Assembly: GCF_002250625.1 (NCBI RefSeq)
Contig: NZ_NMVQ01000047.1
Span: forward strand, 62,001 to 126,000
Length of the DNA: 64,000 nucleotides
Direction of reading: 5' to 3'
Source of the DNA: Enemella dayhoffiae
GTDB lineage: Bacteria > Actinomycetota > Actinomycetes > Propionibacteriales > Propionibacteriaceae
Below are positions 1 through 7,937 of the stretch, one piece after another. The stretch's first letter is position 1. Each line of letters starts with the position of its first letter. The position numbers were made by a program, and so were the translations under genes. The notes beneath the pieces were generated by a model. The model was not told where the DNA came from. It searched no databases and saw nothing but the letters and a program-made list of their open reading frames with translations.

Positions 1-71
1 TCAACGGTGCCGAGCTCCTGGTCGACGGGGGCGGTGAGTTCCCGGCCCGCGACGTGGTGCTGCGTCGCTGA
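1..71 (+). CDS. 3' end of an SDR-family oxidoreductase (partial)
   Basis: Only the last 22 codons lie in the window, ending in TGA at 69-71. The peptide carries NGAELLVDGGGEF, which matches the usual C-terminal end of short-chain dehydrogenases/reductases, where a V-DGG segment closes the substrate pocket. The Rossmann fold and the catalytic Tyr/Lys are outside the window, so the substrate cannot be guessed. It is convergent with the hydrolase that ends at 93. Confidence 0.55.
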   Translation, partial: NGAELLVDGGGEFPARDVVLRR

Positions 72-92
72 GCGGAGCCGGTCGGGTCAGGG

Positions 93-1349
93 TCAGTAGC
101 GCGGTGCCGGTTGCACCCCGTCCAATCGTCCCTGGAGCAGCTCCCAGACCACGCGGGTGAGGAAGTCGACACCGGCGACCAGGTCCTCATCGCGGGTGAA
201 CTCCCGTTCGCAGTGGGAAACCCCGTCCACACTCGGGATGAACAGCATCACCGTCGGCACCACGGTGTTCATCGGCACCGAGTCGTGGCCCGCCATGGTC
301 TGCATCCGGCGTACCTCGACTCCCGCGTCGGCGGCCACCTTCTCGGCCAGCTCGACCCCCTCGTTCGGGTAGTACAGCTTGGGTCGTACGTCGAAGTCGC
401 GGGCGCTCACCTCGACCCCGGTCTCGCGTTGCAGCTCGTCGAATCGTTGCACCAGTCGATCACGGGCGGCCTGCACGATCTCGGGGTCGTTGGACCGCAG
501 GTCGCCGACCATGCGGACGTACCGGTTCACCACGATCGGCGAGTTCGGTTCCACGGTGAAATAGCCGACCGACGACATCAGCGCCTCGGGCTCGAACTCG
601 TCGCAGATGTCGTGCAGCATGGTGATCACCCGCGACGCCACATAGAGCGCGTCGTGCCGGTCGGCCATCAGCGTCGCGCCGGTGTGCGACTGCTCCCCGG
701 TAACCTCGATGTCCAACTTCTGCGTGTACCAGGTGGAGTCCACCACCCCGAATCCGATCCCCTCCCGCTCCAGGATGCGTCCCTGTTCGATGTGGATCTC
801 CGCGTACGCCGCGGGCTGGGGCGGCTCGTCACTGCCCAGCGCGTCGATCGCGGTCAGCGCCTCGCGCACGGAGGTGCCGGCCAGGTCGGTCACCTGCAGC
901 ATCGTGTCGCGGTCCATGATTCCGGCGAACACCGAGCTGCCCATGATCGAGGGCTGGAAGCGGCCGCCCTCCTCGTTGAACCAGTCGACGACGGCGAGGT
1001 TGTACGCCGCCGCCCCCGGCTGTTGCTCCGCGCGGGCCTGCAGCCGCTCGGCGGCGTGCAGCGCGGCGATCACCCCGTACGCCCCGTCGTACTTTCCGCC
1101 GCGTGGCTGGGAATCCAGGTGCGACCCGACGAACACGTAGGGAGCACCCGGGCTGAGCTCGACCAGCGCGTACAGGTTGCCGATGCCGTCGATGCGCGTC
1201 TGCCAGTCGTGCCGCTCGGCGAAGCCGCGGAACCAGGCGCGGAGCTCGCCGTCGGCGTTGGTGGCGGCCTGTCGCTCCACCCCGCCGGCCTCGGTGGCCC
1301 CGATCCGGCTCACCTCGGCGAAGGACTCCAGGAAGTCGGTCTGCATCAT
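93..1349 (-). CDS. Zn-dependent N-carbamoyl-L-amino-acid hydrolase / allantoate amidohydrolase (M20 family)
   Basis: A cytoplasmic amidohydrolase of the M20 dinuclear-zinc family, which removes carbamoyl groups from ureido compounds such as N-carbamoyl amino acids or allantoate. The 418-residue length is normal for the family. Metal ligands are visible in GSHLDS (His77, Asp79), KYDGAYG (Asp88) and NEEGGRF (Glu126/127). A late GHDSVPM motif is the dimer-domain His segment. Start ATG 1349 follows a GAAGGAG ribosome site. The next gene upstream on the same strand is an MHS-type transporter with a 28-nt gap, so they probably form an uptake-plus-hydrolysis pair. The exact substrate (allantoate, ureidopropionate or carbamoyl amino acid) is not decidable. 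Confidence 0.85.
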   Translation of the reverse strand: MMQTDFLESFAEVSRIGATEAGGVERQAATNADGELRAWFRGFAERHDWQTRIDGIGNLYALVELSPGAPYVFVGSHLDSQPRGGKYDGAYGVIAALHAAERLQARAEQQPGAAAYNLAVVDWFNEEGGRFQPSIMGSSVFAGIMDRDTMLQVTDLAGTSVREALTAIDALGSDEPPQPAAYAEIHIEQGRILEREGIGFGVVDSTWYTQKLDIEVTGEQSHTGATLMADRHDALYVASRVITMLHDICDEFEPEALMSSVGYFTVEPNSPIVVNRYVRMVGDLRSNDPEIVQAARDRLVQRFDELQRETGVEVSARDFDVRPKLYYPNEGVELAEKVAADAGVEVRRMQTMAGHDSVPMNTVVPTVMLFIPSVDGVSHCEREFTRDEDLVAGVDFLTRVVWELLQGRLDGVQPAPRY

Positions 1350-1377
1350 TTCTCCTTCCGGTGCAGCGAAACGCTGT

Positions 1378-2739
1378 TCAGTGGATCTGGCCGCGGGTCT
1401 CCCGCACCCGCAGCAGGAAGATCATCGCCAGCACCAGCACCGCGAACCCCATCACATAGAACGCCGGCACATAGGGGATCTTCGTGGCCGACACCAGCGC
1501 TGTTCCGATCAGCGGAGCGGTGCCGCCGAAGATTGCATACCCGAGGTTGTAGCTGAACGCGGCCGAGGTGAAGCGGGTCCTGGTGTCGAAGACCTCAATG
1601 AAGAAGGTGTAGCAGCCACCGCCATAGAGGGTGATCGCCAGCACGAACAGCAACTGTCCGAGCAGGGCCAGCGCCACCTTGCCGCTGGTGACCAGCAGGA
1701 AGGCGGGCAGGGTGAGCACGAGGATCGCCGCGAGCCCGATCAGCAGCATCTTCCGGCGGCCCAGCCGGTCACCGAGCCGGCCCATGAGCGGCAACAGAAT
1801 CGTGTAGGCGGTCATCGCGATCGCGTTCAGGCCAAGGGATTGCGTGCTGCTGAGCTTTCCGGTGGTGGCCACGTAGGTGATGAAATAGCCGGAGAGGAAA
1901 TAGAACCCCATCGCGGTCATCCCCATCACGAAGACGACCTGCAGCATCTTCAACCAGTTCTCCCGGAACGCCTCGCCGACTGATACCGAGGCCGCCTTCT
2001 CGGCGCGCACCTCGGCCTCCATCTCCCGGAAGGCGGGCGATTCGTCGGTCCGCAGCCGGATCCAGAGCCCGAACAGTGCCAGCGGCAGCGCCAACCAGAA
2101 GGGGATCCGCCAACCCCAGCTCAGAAAGGCCGCGGGGCTGAGCGTGCTCTGCAGCAGCAGCACCAGTGCCGATGCGGCCACCGACGGCAGCGCGGTGGCC
2201 GCCAACGCGATGTTGATCCACCAGCCGCGCCGGTCCACCGGTGCGTGCTCGAACACGAACGCCGGGGAGCCGACCGACTCACCCCCGGCGGAAAACCCTT
2301 GGAGCAACCGGAGCAGCACCAGCAGCACGGTGGCCGTCACCCCGAGGGTGTGATAGCTGGGCAGGGACCCGATACCGGCGGTGGCGACACCGATCAGCAG
2401 CAGGGTCGCGAAGAGCACGTTGCGACGACCGATCTTGTCGCCCAGGGCGCCGAAGACCAGGCCGCCAATCGGGCGGATGAAGAACGACACCCCATAGGCC
2501 GCGAAGAGCGACAGCAACGCCGTCGTTTCATTGCCCGGTGGGAAGAACAGTTTGGACAGGGTGATCGCCGAGATGGCATAGAGGGCGAAGTCGTAGAACT
2601 CGATGAACTGTCCGACCGAGGCGCCCGCGAGTACCCTGCGCTGCATCGGGGTGATCACGCCCTGGGTGTGATAGGCGTTCTCCAGCGCGGTGTCGCCGGC
2701 GCCGGCGCCCCTCGTTCCTGTCCCGGTGCTCCCGGTCAT
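1378..2739 (-). CDS. MFS transporter, metabolite:H+ symporter (MHS) family
   Basis: A 453-aa integral membrane proton symporter of the major facilitator superfamily. The family signature in the loop between TM2 and TM3 is clear: RPIGGLVFGALGDKIGRR, with a second copy-like motif GRLGDRLGRRKM in the C-terminal half. About twelve hydrophobic segments are seen. MHS carriers typically import dicarboxylates, proline/betaine or aromatic acids. Start ATG 2739 sits behind a strong AGGAGG. It lies just upstream of the N-carbamoylase on the same strand and may import that enzyme's substrate. Confidence 0.85.
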   Translation of the reverse strand: MTGSTGTGTRGAGAGDTALENAYHTQGVITPMQRRVLAGASVGQFIEFYDFALYAISAITLSKLFFPPGNETTALLSLFAAYGVSFFIRPIGGLVFGALGDKIGRRNVLFATLLLIGVATAGIGSLPSYHTLGVTATVLLVLLRLLQGFSAGGESVGSPAFVFEHAPVDRRGWWINIALAATALPSVAASALVLLLQSTLSPAAFLSWGWRIPFWLALPLALFGLWIRLRTDESPAFREMEAEVRAEKAASVSVGEAFRENWLKMLQVVFVMGMTAMGFYFLSGYFITYVATTGKLSSTQSLGLNAIAMTAYTILLPLMGRLGDRLGRRKMLLIGLAAILVLTLPAFLLVTSGKVALALLGQLLFVLAITLYGGGCYTFFIEVFDTRTRFTSAAFSYNLGYAIFGGTAPLIGTALVSATKIPYVPAFYVMGFAVLVLAMIFLLRVRETRGQIH

Positions 2740-2848
2740 CGGTCCTCCTGTCCGGGCCGACCCGGCCCACCGGAGCAGGATCTCGAGTCGGTGTTGCAGG
2801 GACGCTACCCCGAGATTCCGACTCTGTTAAGGGATCCGGTCGGGCATC

Positions 2849-3607
2849 TCAGAACTCGACGCGCACCACCTCGCGCCACCGTGGCAGGAACTGCTGTGGA
2901 TCTTCCACCGCGTCGCCGCGGTTCCACAGGGCCAGATACAGCTCGACCGCGGGCGCGCTGAGGCGTACGCCGGCCGCCGGGCTGGGCTCGGTGCGGGTGC
3001 GGGTGCCCTCAGGTCCGAGCTCCAACGACCAGGACCGATCGGAGTCGCTGGCGGTGAACTCGACGGTCAGCGGTTCGGGGTTCGTCAGCCCGGTCCGGCG
3101 CCGCGGCACGAAGCCGGTCAACAGTTCATCGATCCCGTCGGCGGCAAGCCGGGGCGTCAGCCACGTCTCCGCCGCCGTCGGCGTACGCCCCAGCCGCGCC
3201 GCGAGCGCGTCGACCGCGTGGATGCTGGTCTCGTGACACTGCCGTCGGGCCCAGCCAACCCGCGGCGAGTCCCCGGTCCGCAGGAAGAACGGGACGTCGA
3301 GCTCCTCCGGGGCGCCGCCCAGGGTGCTGAGCAGTTCGGCCCACCCGTCGTCGAACCAGTCCAGCAGGTCGGTCGCCCGCCGGCCGGCCTCGGTGAGCGC
3401 CGACCCGTCGGACATGCCGCGGCCGAGCAGCACGTCGGTCGCCCAGCGGTGCACCATCCCCTGGTGCACGACCAGGTCGCGGACCGTCCAGTCGGGGCAC
3501 GTCGGCACCGGGGCGTCCAGTCCGGCGCTGGTGGCGTTGGCCCGTAGCACCGTCCCGGCCCGGCCGATCCCGTCCCCGAGCTCTTCCCAGTCGATCAGTG
3601 TCGCCAT
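2849..3607 (-). CDS. Maleylpyruvate isomerase family mycothiol-dependent enzyme (TIGR03083/DinB-like)
   Basis: A 252-aa protein with the mycothiol-dependent DinB-like four-helix fold. PDWTVRDLVVHQG near residue 40 carries the first metal His, and RQCHETSIHAVDA carries the other two (H-E-x-x-x-H). In this family the fold uses mycothiol as cofactor for isomerase or transferase reactions; most paralogues have no known substrate. A longer in-frame start exists at 3634, but ATG 3607 gives the usual N-terminus (MATLIDWEELG). No operon partner is seen. The homologue itself points to a mycothiol-making actinomycete. Confidence 0.75.
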   Translation of the reverse strand: MATLIDWEELGDGIGRAGTVLRANATSAGLDAPVPTCPDWTVRDLVVHQGMVHRWATDVLLGRGMSDGSALTEAGRRATDLLDWFDDGWAELLSTLGGAPEELDVPFFLRTGDSPRVGWARRQCHETSIHAVDALAARLGRTPTAAETWLTPRLAADGIDELLTGFVPRRRTGLTNPEPLTVEFTASDSDRSWSLELGPEGTRTRTEPSPAAGVRLSAPAVELYLALWNRGDAVEDPQQFLPRWREVVRVEF

Positions 3608-3671
3608 GCCCCCAGTCAACCGGCTCACCGCCAACTTTGTCAGTGGTTATGCCCCGGACAACCCAGGGGCC

Positions 3672-3770
3672 GGGGCGTCTGACCTGCAGTCGCCGGATCG
3701 GCCGGCTCCTGAACACAGTCGCACTGGGTTTGATCATGGAGGTTCGCGGAGACTGCAGGTCAGACGCCCC
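3672..3770. repeat. 20-bp perfect inverted repeat spaced by 59 bp
   Basis: Arms at 3672-3691 and 3751-3770 are exact reverse complements (core CGTCTGACCTGCAGTC). The 59 bp between them has no coding potential. The repeat lies in the 350-bp gap between the divergently oriented isomerase gene and the riboswitch-controlled thiamine operon. It could be a regulator site, a long cruciform or a small non-autonomous insertion. No function is assigned. Confidence 0.7.
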
Positions 3771-3805
3771 CGCACCCGGAAACCGGCCGCCCCGGGCGGT
3801 CCCCG

Positions 3806-3811
3806 TATAAT
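3806..3811 (+). promoter_or_regulatory. -10 box of the thiamine-uptake operon
   Basis: A consensus TATAAT about 13-18 nt upstream of the first conserved bases of the TPP riboswitch. No good TTGACA is seen 17 bp upstream, so the -35 element is weak or absent. Confidence 0.6.
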
Positions 3812-3823
3812 GACCGGATCACG

Positions 3824-3906
3824 GGAGTCCGGGGCACCGGGCTGAGAGGAAGGTCAGACCTTCGACCGTCGAACCTGATCTGGGTCATGCCAGCGCAGGG
3901 AGGCCT
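3824..3906 (+). promoter_or_regulatory. TPP (thi-box) riboswitch
   Basis: The conserved thi-box elements are all present in order: GGGGCACC then GGCTGAGAGGAAGG near 3831-3852 (pyrimidine-binding arm), and ACCTGATCTGGGTCATGCC then AGCGCAGGGAGG near 3875-3903 (pyrophosphate-binding arm). It lies directly upstream of ykoE. Downstream, GTGCCC (3933-3938) can pair with GGGCAC (3949-3954), which partly overlaps the purine-rich ribosome site before ATG 3958. Control is therefore likely at translation initiation, with thiamine pyrophosphate shutting off uptake. That last step is inference. Confidence 0.95.
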
Positions 3907-3957
3907 CTGCACCAGTCGAGAACTGGTCACCCGTGCCCAACGAGAAAGGGGCACACC

Positions 3958-4611
3958 ATGCGAAACACCCAACACGTCAACCACGACCACGACGCCGAAC
4001 CCGCCGACGAGACCCGCCCGGCCGCCACCGGCCGGCGATCTTGGCGGGTTGTCGACATCGTGGTCGCCGCCGTCCTCGGCGTCGCCTGCGGACTGATCTT
4101 CGTCGGCTGGAACTCCCTCGGGTACGCCTGGTTCGAGGCGATGAACGCCCTGACTCCGGGCCTCGGCGGCCTGGCCGCCGGCGTCTGGTTCCTCGGCGGA
4201 CCGCTCGGCGGGCTGATCATCCGCAAGCCCGGCGCCGCCCTGTTCGTCGAGTTGGTCGCCGGGTTCGTGTCGATGGCGATCGGCAACCAGTGGGGCTGGA
4301 CCACCATGTATTCGGCCCTGGCCCAGGGGCTCGGCGCCGAGCTGGTGTTCGCGATATTCGCCTATCGCCGCTTCGGCGTCGCCGTGGCGCTCCTGTCCGG
4401 CCTGGTCGCCGGGGTCGGCGCGTGGACGTGCGAGTTCATCCTCGGCAACTTTGCCAAGGACCTCGGCTACAACGTGATCTATCTGGCCTGCGTCGCCGTC
4501 TCCGGCGCCGTCCTGGCCGGCCTGCTCGCCTGGCTGCTGATGAAGGCGCTCGCCCGCGCCGGCGCCCTGGACCGCTTCGCCTCCGGGCGGGAGTCGGGCC
4601 GGTTGGTGTGA
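3958..4611 (+). CDS. ykoE: Thiamine/HMP ECF transporter substrate-binding membrane component (YkoE family)
   Basis: A 217-aa membrane protein. After a hydrophilic, His-rich N-terminus of about 30 residues there are five to six hydrophobic segments. Internal features typical of YkoE are GGPLGGLIIRKPGAALFVE and an aromatic NQWGW segment. In the YkoFEDC system this is the S-component that captures thiamine or its pyrimidine precursor. It is the first gene behind the TPP riboswitch, and the ATPase gene starts 7 nt downstream, so assignment rests on both sequence and context. Confidence 0.9.
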   Translation: MRNTQHVNHDHDAEPADETRPAATGRRSWRVVDIVVAAVLGVACGLIFVGWNSLGYAWFEAMNALTPGLGGLAAGVWFLGGPLGGLIIRKPGAALFVELVAGFVSMAIGNQWGWTTMYSALAQGLGAELVFAIFAYRRFGVAVALLSGLVAGVGAWTCEFILGNFAKDLGYNVIYLACVAVSGAVLAGLLAWLLMKALARAGALDRFASGRESGRLV

Positions 4612-4618
4612 GTACACG

Positions 4619-6085
4619 TTGACACCGCTCGGGGTGCGGGCCGAGGGCTGGGGCTGGCGGCACGCCAGCCGCCGGGCCTGGGCGGTCTCCGGGTTGGACC
4701 TGCGGGTCGAACCCGGGGAACGGGTGCTGCTGCTCGGCGCCTCCGGAGCGGGTAAGAGCACGCTGCTGCACGCTCTGGCCGGCGTCCTCGGCGGCGCCGA
4801 GGAGGGCGCGGAGGCCGGCCGGCTGCTGGTCGACGGGCGGCACCCGACCCGCGCCCGGGGCCGGGTCGGGTTGGTGCTGCAGGACCCGGAATCCCAGGTG
4901 GTGCTGGCCCGGGTGGGTGATGACGTCGCTTTCGGGTTGGAGAACCTCGGCGTCCCGCGCGCCCAGATCTGGCCCCGGGTGACCGACGCCCTGCACTGGG
5001 TCGGCCTGCCGTTGCCGCTGGACCATCCCACCGAGCAGTTGTCCGGTGGGCAGAAGCAGCGCCTGGCGATCGCCGGTGCGGTCGCCATGCGGACGGGACT
5101 GCTGCTGCTCGACGAGCCGACCGCAAACCTCGATCCCGAAGGGATCTGCGAGGTACGCCGCGCGGTGACCAATCTGGTCGCCGACCGGGAGACCACGCTG
5201 ATCGTGGTGGAGCACCGGGTCGACCTGTGGCAGGACCTGATCGACCGGGTGCTCGTGCTGGACGCGGGCGGTGGCCTGCTCGCCGACGGGCCGCCCGAGC
5301 AGATTTTCCAGTCCCAGCAGGAATCCCTGCTGAACGCCGGGGTGTGGGTGCCCGGCGTACCGCTGCCCGAGATCGAGGTGCCGCCCCCGGCGTACCAGCC
5401 GACCGAACTGCTGCGCGGCAGCGACCTGGCGATCGGTCACCACACCGTACTACGCAGCGGCATCGACCTCGGCATCGACGCCGGCGCCTCGACGGTGCTG
5501 ACGGGTCCCAACGGTTCGGGCAAGACCACACTCGCCCTCACCCTGGCCGGGTTGCTGCCGCGGCACGCTGGTGAGCTGGCGGCGGCCGAGGAGCTGCGGC
5601 CGGCTCCCCTGCGACGTGGCAGGCGTACGCCCGACCCCGCGGACCCGGCCGGGTGGCGCTCGGTCGACCTGCTGCGCCGGATCGGTACCGTGTTCCAGCA
5701 GCCGGAACACCAGTTCGTCGCCCCCACCGTGCGCGATGAGCTCGCGATCGGGTTACGCGCACTCAAGCTCCCCACCGCCCAGATCGACCAACGCTGCCAG
5801 GAGTTGTTGGCGCTGCTGCGGCTCACCCCGTTGGCGGCCGCCAACCCGTTCACCCTGTCCGGGGGGCAGAAACGGCGGCTGTCGGTGGGCACCGTGCTCG
5901 CCACCGGCCCGCGGGTGATCTTCCTCGACGAGCCCACCTTCGGCCAGGACCGGAACAGCTGGATCGACCTGGTCCGGCTGGTCGCGGGCATGCTGGCCGA
6001 GGACCGGGCCGTGGTCTCGGTGACCCACGACGACGCGTTCATCGAGCTGCTCGGGCAGCGTCGGGTGCACCTGGCGGGCCGATGA
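4619..6085 (+). CDS. ykoD: Duplicated ECF ABC ATPase (YkoD-like)
   Basis: A 488-aa fusion of two ABC ATPase domains that power the ECF transporter. Domain 1 has Walker A GASGAGKST (about 40-48), signature LSGGQKQRL (about 141) and Walker B LLLLDEPT. Domain 2 has Walker A GPNGSGKTT (about 297), signature LSGGQKRRL (about 414) and Walker B VIFLDEPT. Separate A1 and A2 subunits are usual in many ECF systems; the YkoD type carries both on one chain. TTG at 4619 is the assumed start. Its end overlaps ykoC by 4 nt, which points to coupled translation. Confidence 0.9.
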   Translation: MTPLGVRAEGWGWRHASRRAWAVSGLDLRVEPGERVLLLGASGAGKSTLLHALAGVLGGAEEGAEAGRLLVDGRHPTRARGRVGLVLQDPESQVVLARVGDDVAFGLENLGVPRAQIWPRVTDALHWVGLPLPLDHPTEQLSGGQKQRLAIAGAVAMRTGLLLLDEPTANLDPEGICEVRRAVTNLVADRETTLIVVEHRVDLWQDLIDRVLVLDAGGGLLADGPPEQIFQSQQESLLNAGVWVPGVPLPEIEVPPPAYQPTELLRGSDLAIGHHTVLRSGIDLGIDAGASTVLTGPNGSGKTTLALTLAGLLPRHAGELAAAEELRPAPLRRGRRTPDPADPAGWRSVDLLRRIGTVFQQPEHQFVAPTVRDELAIGLRALKLPTAQIDQRCQELLALLRLTPLAAANPFTLSGGQKRRLSVGTVLATGPRVIFLDEPTFGQDRNSWIDLVRLVAGMLAEDRAVVSVTHDDAFIELLGQRRVHLAGR

Positions 6086-6849
6086 CGCTGCTCGATCGGC
6101 TCAACCCGGTGACCCGGATCGCGATGGCCATGCTGTTGTCGATTCCGCTGATCCTCACCCTGGACTGGCTCAGCGCCGGGGTGGGTCTGGTGCTGGTGAT
6201 CACGGCCGCCCTGCTGGTCGGGTTCCCGCCCGCGATGATCGCCAGACGACTCGCCCTGTTGCTGCTGGTCGCCCTGCTCGCTGCGGTCTCGATGGCCCTC
6301 TATGGCAGACCCGGGGGCCGGGAATGGTTTGCCTGGTTGCTGATCCGGGTGACCGACAACTCGCTGCTGCTGGCCCTTGCGGTGCTGTTGCGGGTGCTGA
6401 CGCTTGGCCTGTCGGCGATCCTGCTGCTCGGTGACATCGACCCGACCGACCTGGCGGACGGGTTGGCTCAGGTCGCGCGGCTGCCCTCCCGGTTCGTGCT
6501 CGGCGCGCTGGCCGGGGTGCGGATGCTGGGGTTGTTCACCGATGACTGGCGCACCCTCGGCCTGGCCCGGCGGGCCCGCGGGCTCGGTGACGCGGGGCGG
6601 GTACGCCGGTGGCTGTCGATGGCGTTCGCCCTGCTGGTGTTGGCAATCCGGCGCGGCAGCCGCTTGGCCACGGCGATGGAGGCCAAGGGGTTCGGCGCCA
6701 CCGGACCCGACGCACCGGTCCGCAGCTGGGCGCGCCCCTCCCGGTTGGGAGCAACAGATGCGGTGGGAGTGTGCGTAACGTTGCTGATGGCGTTGGTGGC
6801 GGTCGGCTCCGCGGTCTGGTTCGGCACCGTGTTCTGGGTTGGTTCGTGA
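6082..6849 (+). CDS. ykoC: ECF transporter T component (YkoC/CbiQ-like)
   Basis: A 255-aa membrane scaffold protein linking the S-component to the ATPase. It starts with ATG overlapping the ykoD stop. Hydrophobic segments run through residues 10-120 and again near the C-terminus. The cytoplasmic coupling helices include RLARRARGLGD and ATAMEAKGFGA, which fit the A-R-G / A-x-R-G coupling motifs of T components (the second as EAKG). The following kinase gene starts inside its stop codon region. Confidence 0.88.
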   Translation: MTLLDRLNPVTRIAMAMLLSIPLILTLDWLSAGVGLVLVITAALLVGFPPAMIARRLALLLLVALLAAVSMALYGRPGGREWFAWLLIRVTDNSLLLALAVLLRVLTLGLSAILLLGDIDPTDLADGLAQVARLPSRFVLGALAGVRMLGLFTDDWRTLGLARRARGLGDAGRVRRWLSMAFALLVLAIRRGSRLATAMEAKGFGATGPDAPVRSWARPSRLGATDAVGVCVTLLMALVAVGSAVWFGTVFWVGS

Positions 6850-7400
6850 TCGGCTCGCAGCAGGCGGTCGAGCTTGCCGCGGCGATGCTGCTGCCGGGGC
6901 TGCGCGACAAGCGCGGGCGGTGGGTCGCCCTGCTCGACGGCGGCTCGGGGGCGGGCAAGACCAGCCTGGCGCACGGGTTGGCCACCGCGCTGGCCGAGGC
7001 GAGCGGGCGGCGGTTGCGGGTGGTCAGCCTGGACGACTGCTATCCCGGCTGGGACGGGCTGGCCGCCGGGTCGGCGATGGTGGCCGAGCAGATCCTCGGC
7101 CCGGCCGGTGGCTACCGCCGCTGGGACTGGACAAACGATCGTCCCGGAGCATGGGTGCCCCTGCCGCCCACAGACGGCCTGCTGGTCGAGGGGTGTGGCG
7201 CGATCACCCCGCAATCGGTGGCGCTGGCGGATGTTGCGGTGTGGGTGGAACTTTCCGAGCCGGTACGCCGAGCCCGCGCCCTGGCGCGGGACGGGGCGGC
7301 GTACGCCCCGCACTGGAACCGCTGGGCCGAGCAGGAGGCCCGCCACTGGCGCGAGCACCGACCCCGCGAGCTGGCCGACGTGGTGCTCGACCTCGGCTGA
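6846..7400 (+). CDS. Small P-loop kinase-like protein in the thiamine operon
   Basis: A 184-aa protein with Walker A GGSGAGKTS near residue 30, a DDCYPGWDGL segment like the substrate loop of uridine-kinase-type enzymes, and LLVEGCGA as a likely Walker B strand. GTG 6846 overlaps the ykoC stop, so it is the fourth gene of the TPP-riboswitch operon. The family fold is kinase-like, but the substrate is unknown. By context it might phosphorylate imported thiamine or hydroxymethylpyrimidine; that is inference. It does not look like ThiD, ThiK or ThiN. Confidence 0.7.
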   Translation: MIGSQQAVELAAAMLLPGLRDKRGRWVALLDGGSGAGKTSLAHGLATALAEASGRRLRVVSLDDCYPGWDGLAAGSAMVAEQILGPAGGYRRWDWTNDRPGAWVPLPPTDGLLVEGCGAITPQSVALADVAVWVELSEPVRRARALARDGAAYAPHWNRWAEQEARHWREHRPRELADVVLDLG

Positions 7401-7508
7401 CCCGTCACAACAACCCCCAGATCGGACCCGTTTTCGCACTGGGCGAATAGGGGGCGATTCTGGTCATGATCATTTTCGATGGTGCACCGGACGGACTGGT
7501 GAACGAAG

Positions 7509-7928
7509 ATGGGTCCCATGGAGAAACCTCGCGCGGATGAACGCGGCATCGACGACTATCTGCAGACCTATCGCGAGCTGATGGGGTTCGTACCCCCTCG
7601 GGTGCAGGCCCGCTTCGACGACCTGCGCGAGACGAACCCGGATCTGCTGCTCGCACAGGAGAAGGTGCGCGCCCTGGTGTCCAACCCGGCCGATCTGGAC
7701 GAGCTCACCGTGCAGCTGATGCTGTTCGCGATCCTCGCCAGCCGGCTCAGCGATGCGGCCAAGCTGCACGGTTGGGCCGCCCGCCGCAAGGGGGCGAGCT
7801 GGGCCCAGCTGCAGCAGACGCTCGACCTGGCGTACCTGTTCGGGGGCCAGTCGGTGGCCAACCGCGCCCCCTCGGTGCTCGCGGAGATCCGTGAGCTCGA
7901 GGCGAAGCACGGGCTGCCGAGCTACTGA
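7509..7928 (+). CDS. Carboxymuconolactone decarboxylase-like (AhpD fold) protein
   Basis: A 139-aa all-helical protein. The central segment AAKLHGWAARRKGAS matches the family's short H-x6-G helix, and the N-terminal segment DYLQTYRELMGFVPPRVQARF is typical of the fold. The redox CxxC pair of AhpD is absent, so a decarboxylase or other lyase role is more likely than peroxidase partner. ATG 7509 or ATG 7518 could be the start. It lies at the edge of the aromatic catabolic cluster and is convergent with the shikimate dehydrogenase-like gene. Confidence 0.65.
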   Translation: MGPMEKPRADERGIDDYLQTYRELMGFVPPRVQARFDDLRETNPDLLLAQEKVRALVSNPADLDELTVQLMLFAILASRLSDAAKLHGWAARRKGASWAQLQQTLDLAYLFGGQSVANRAPSVLAEIRELEAKHGLPSY

Positions 7929-7937
7929 CTCGGCGCA

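Noticed and set aside
3824-3960. A transcription terminator in the riboswitch expression platform
   Set aside because: No GC stem with T-run is present between the aptamer and ykoE; sequestration of the ribosome site is the better reading.
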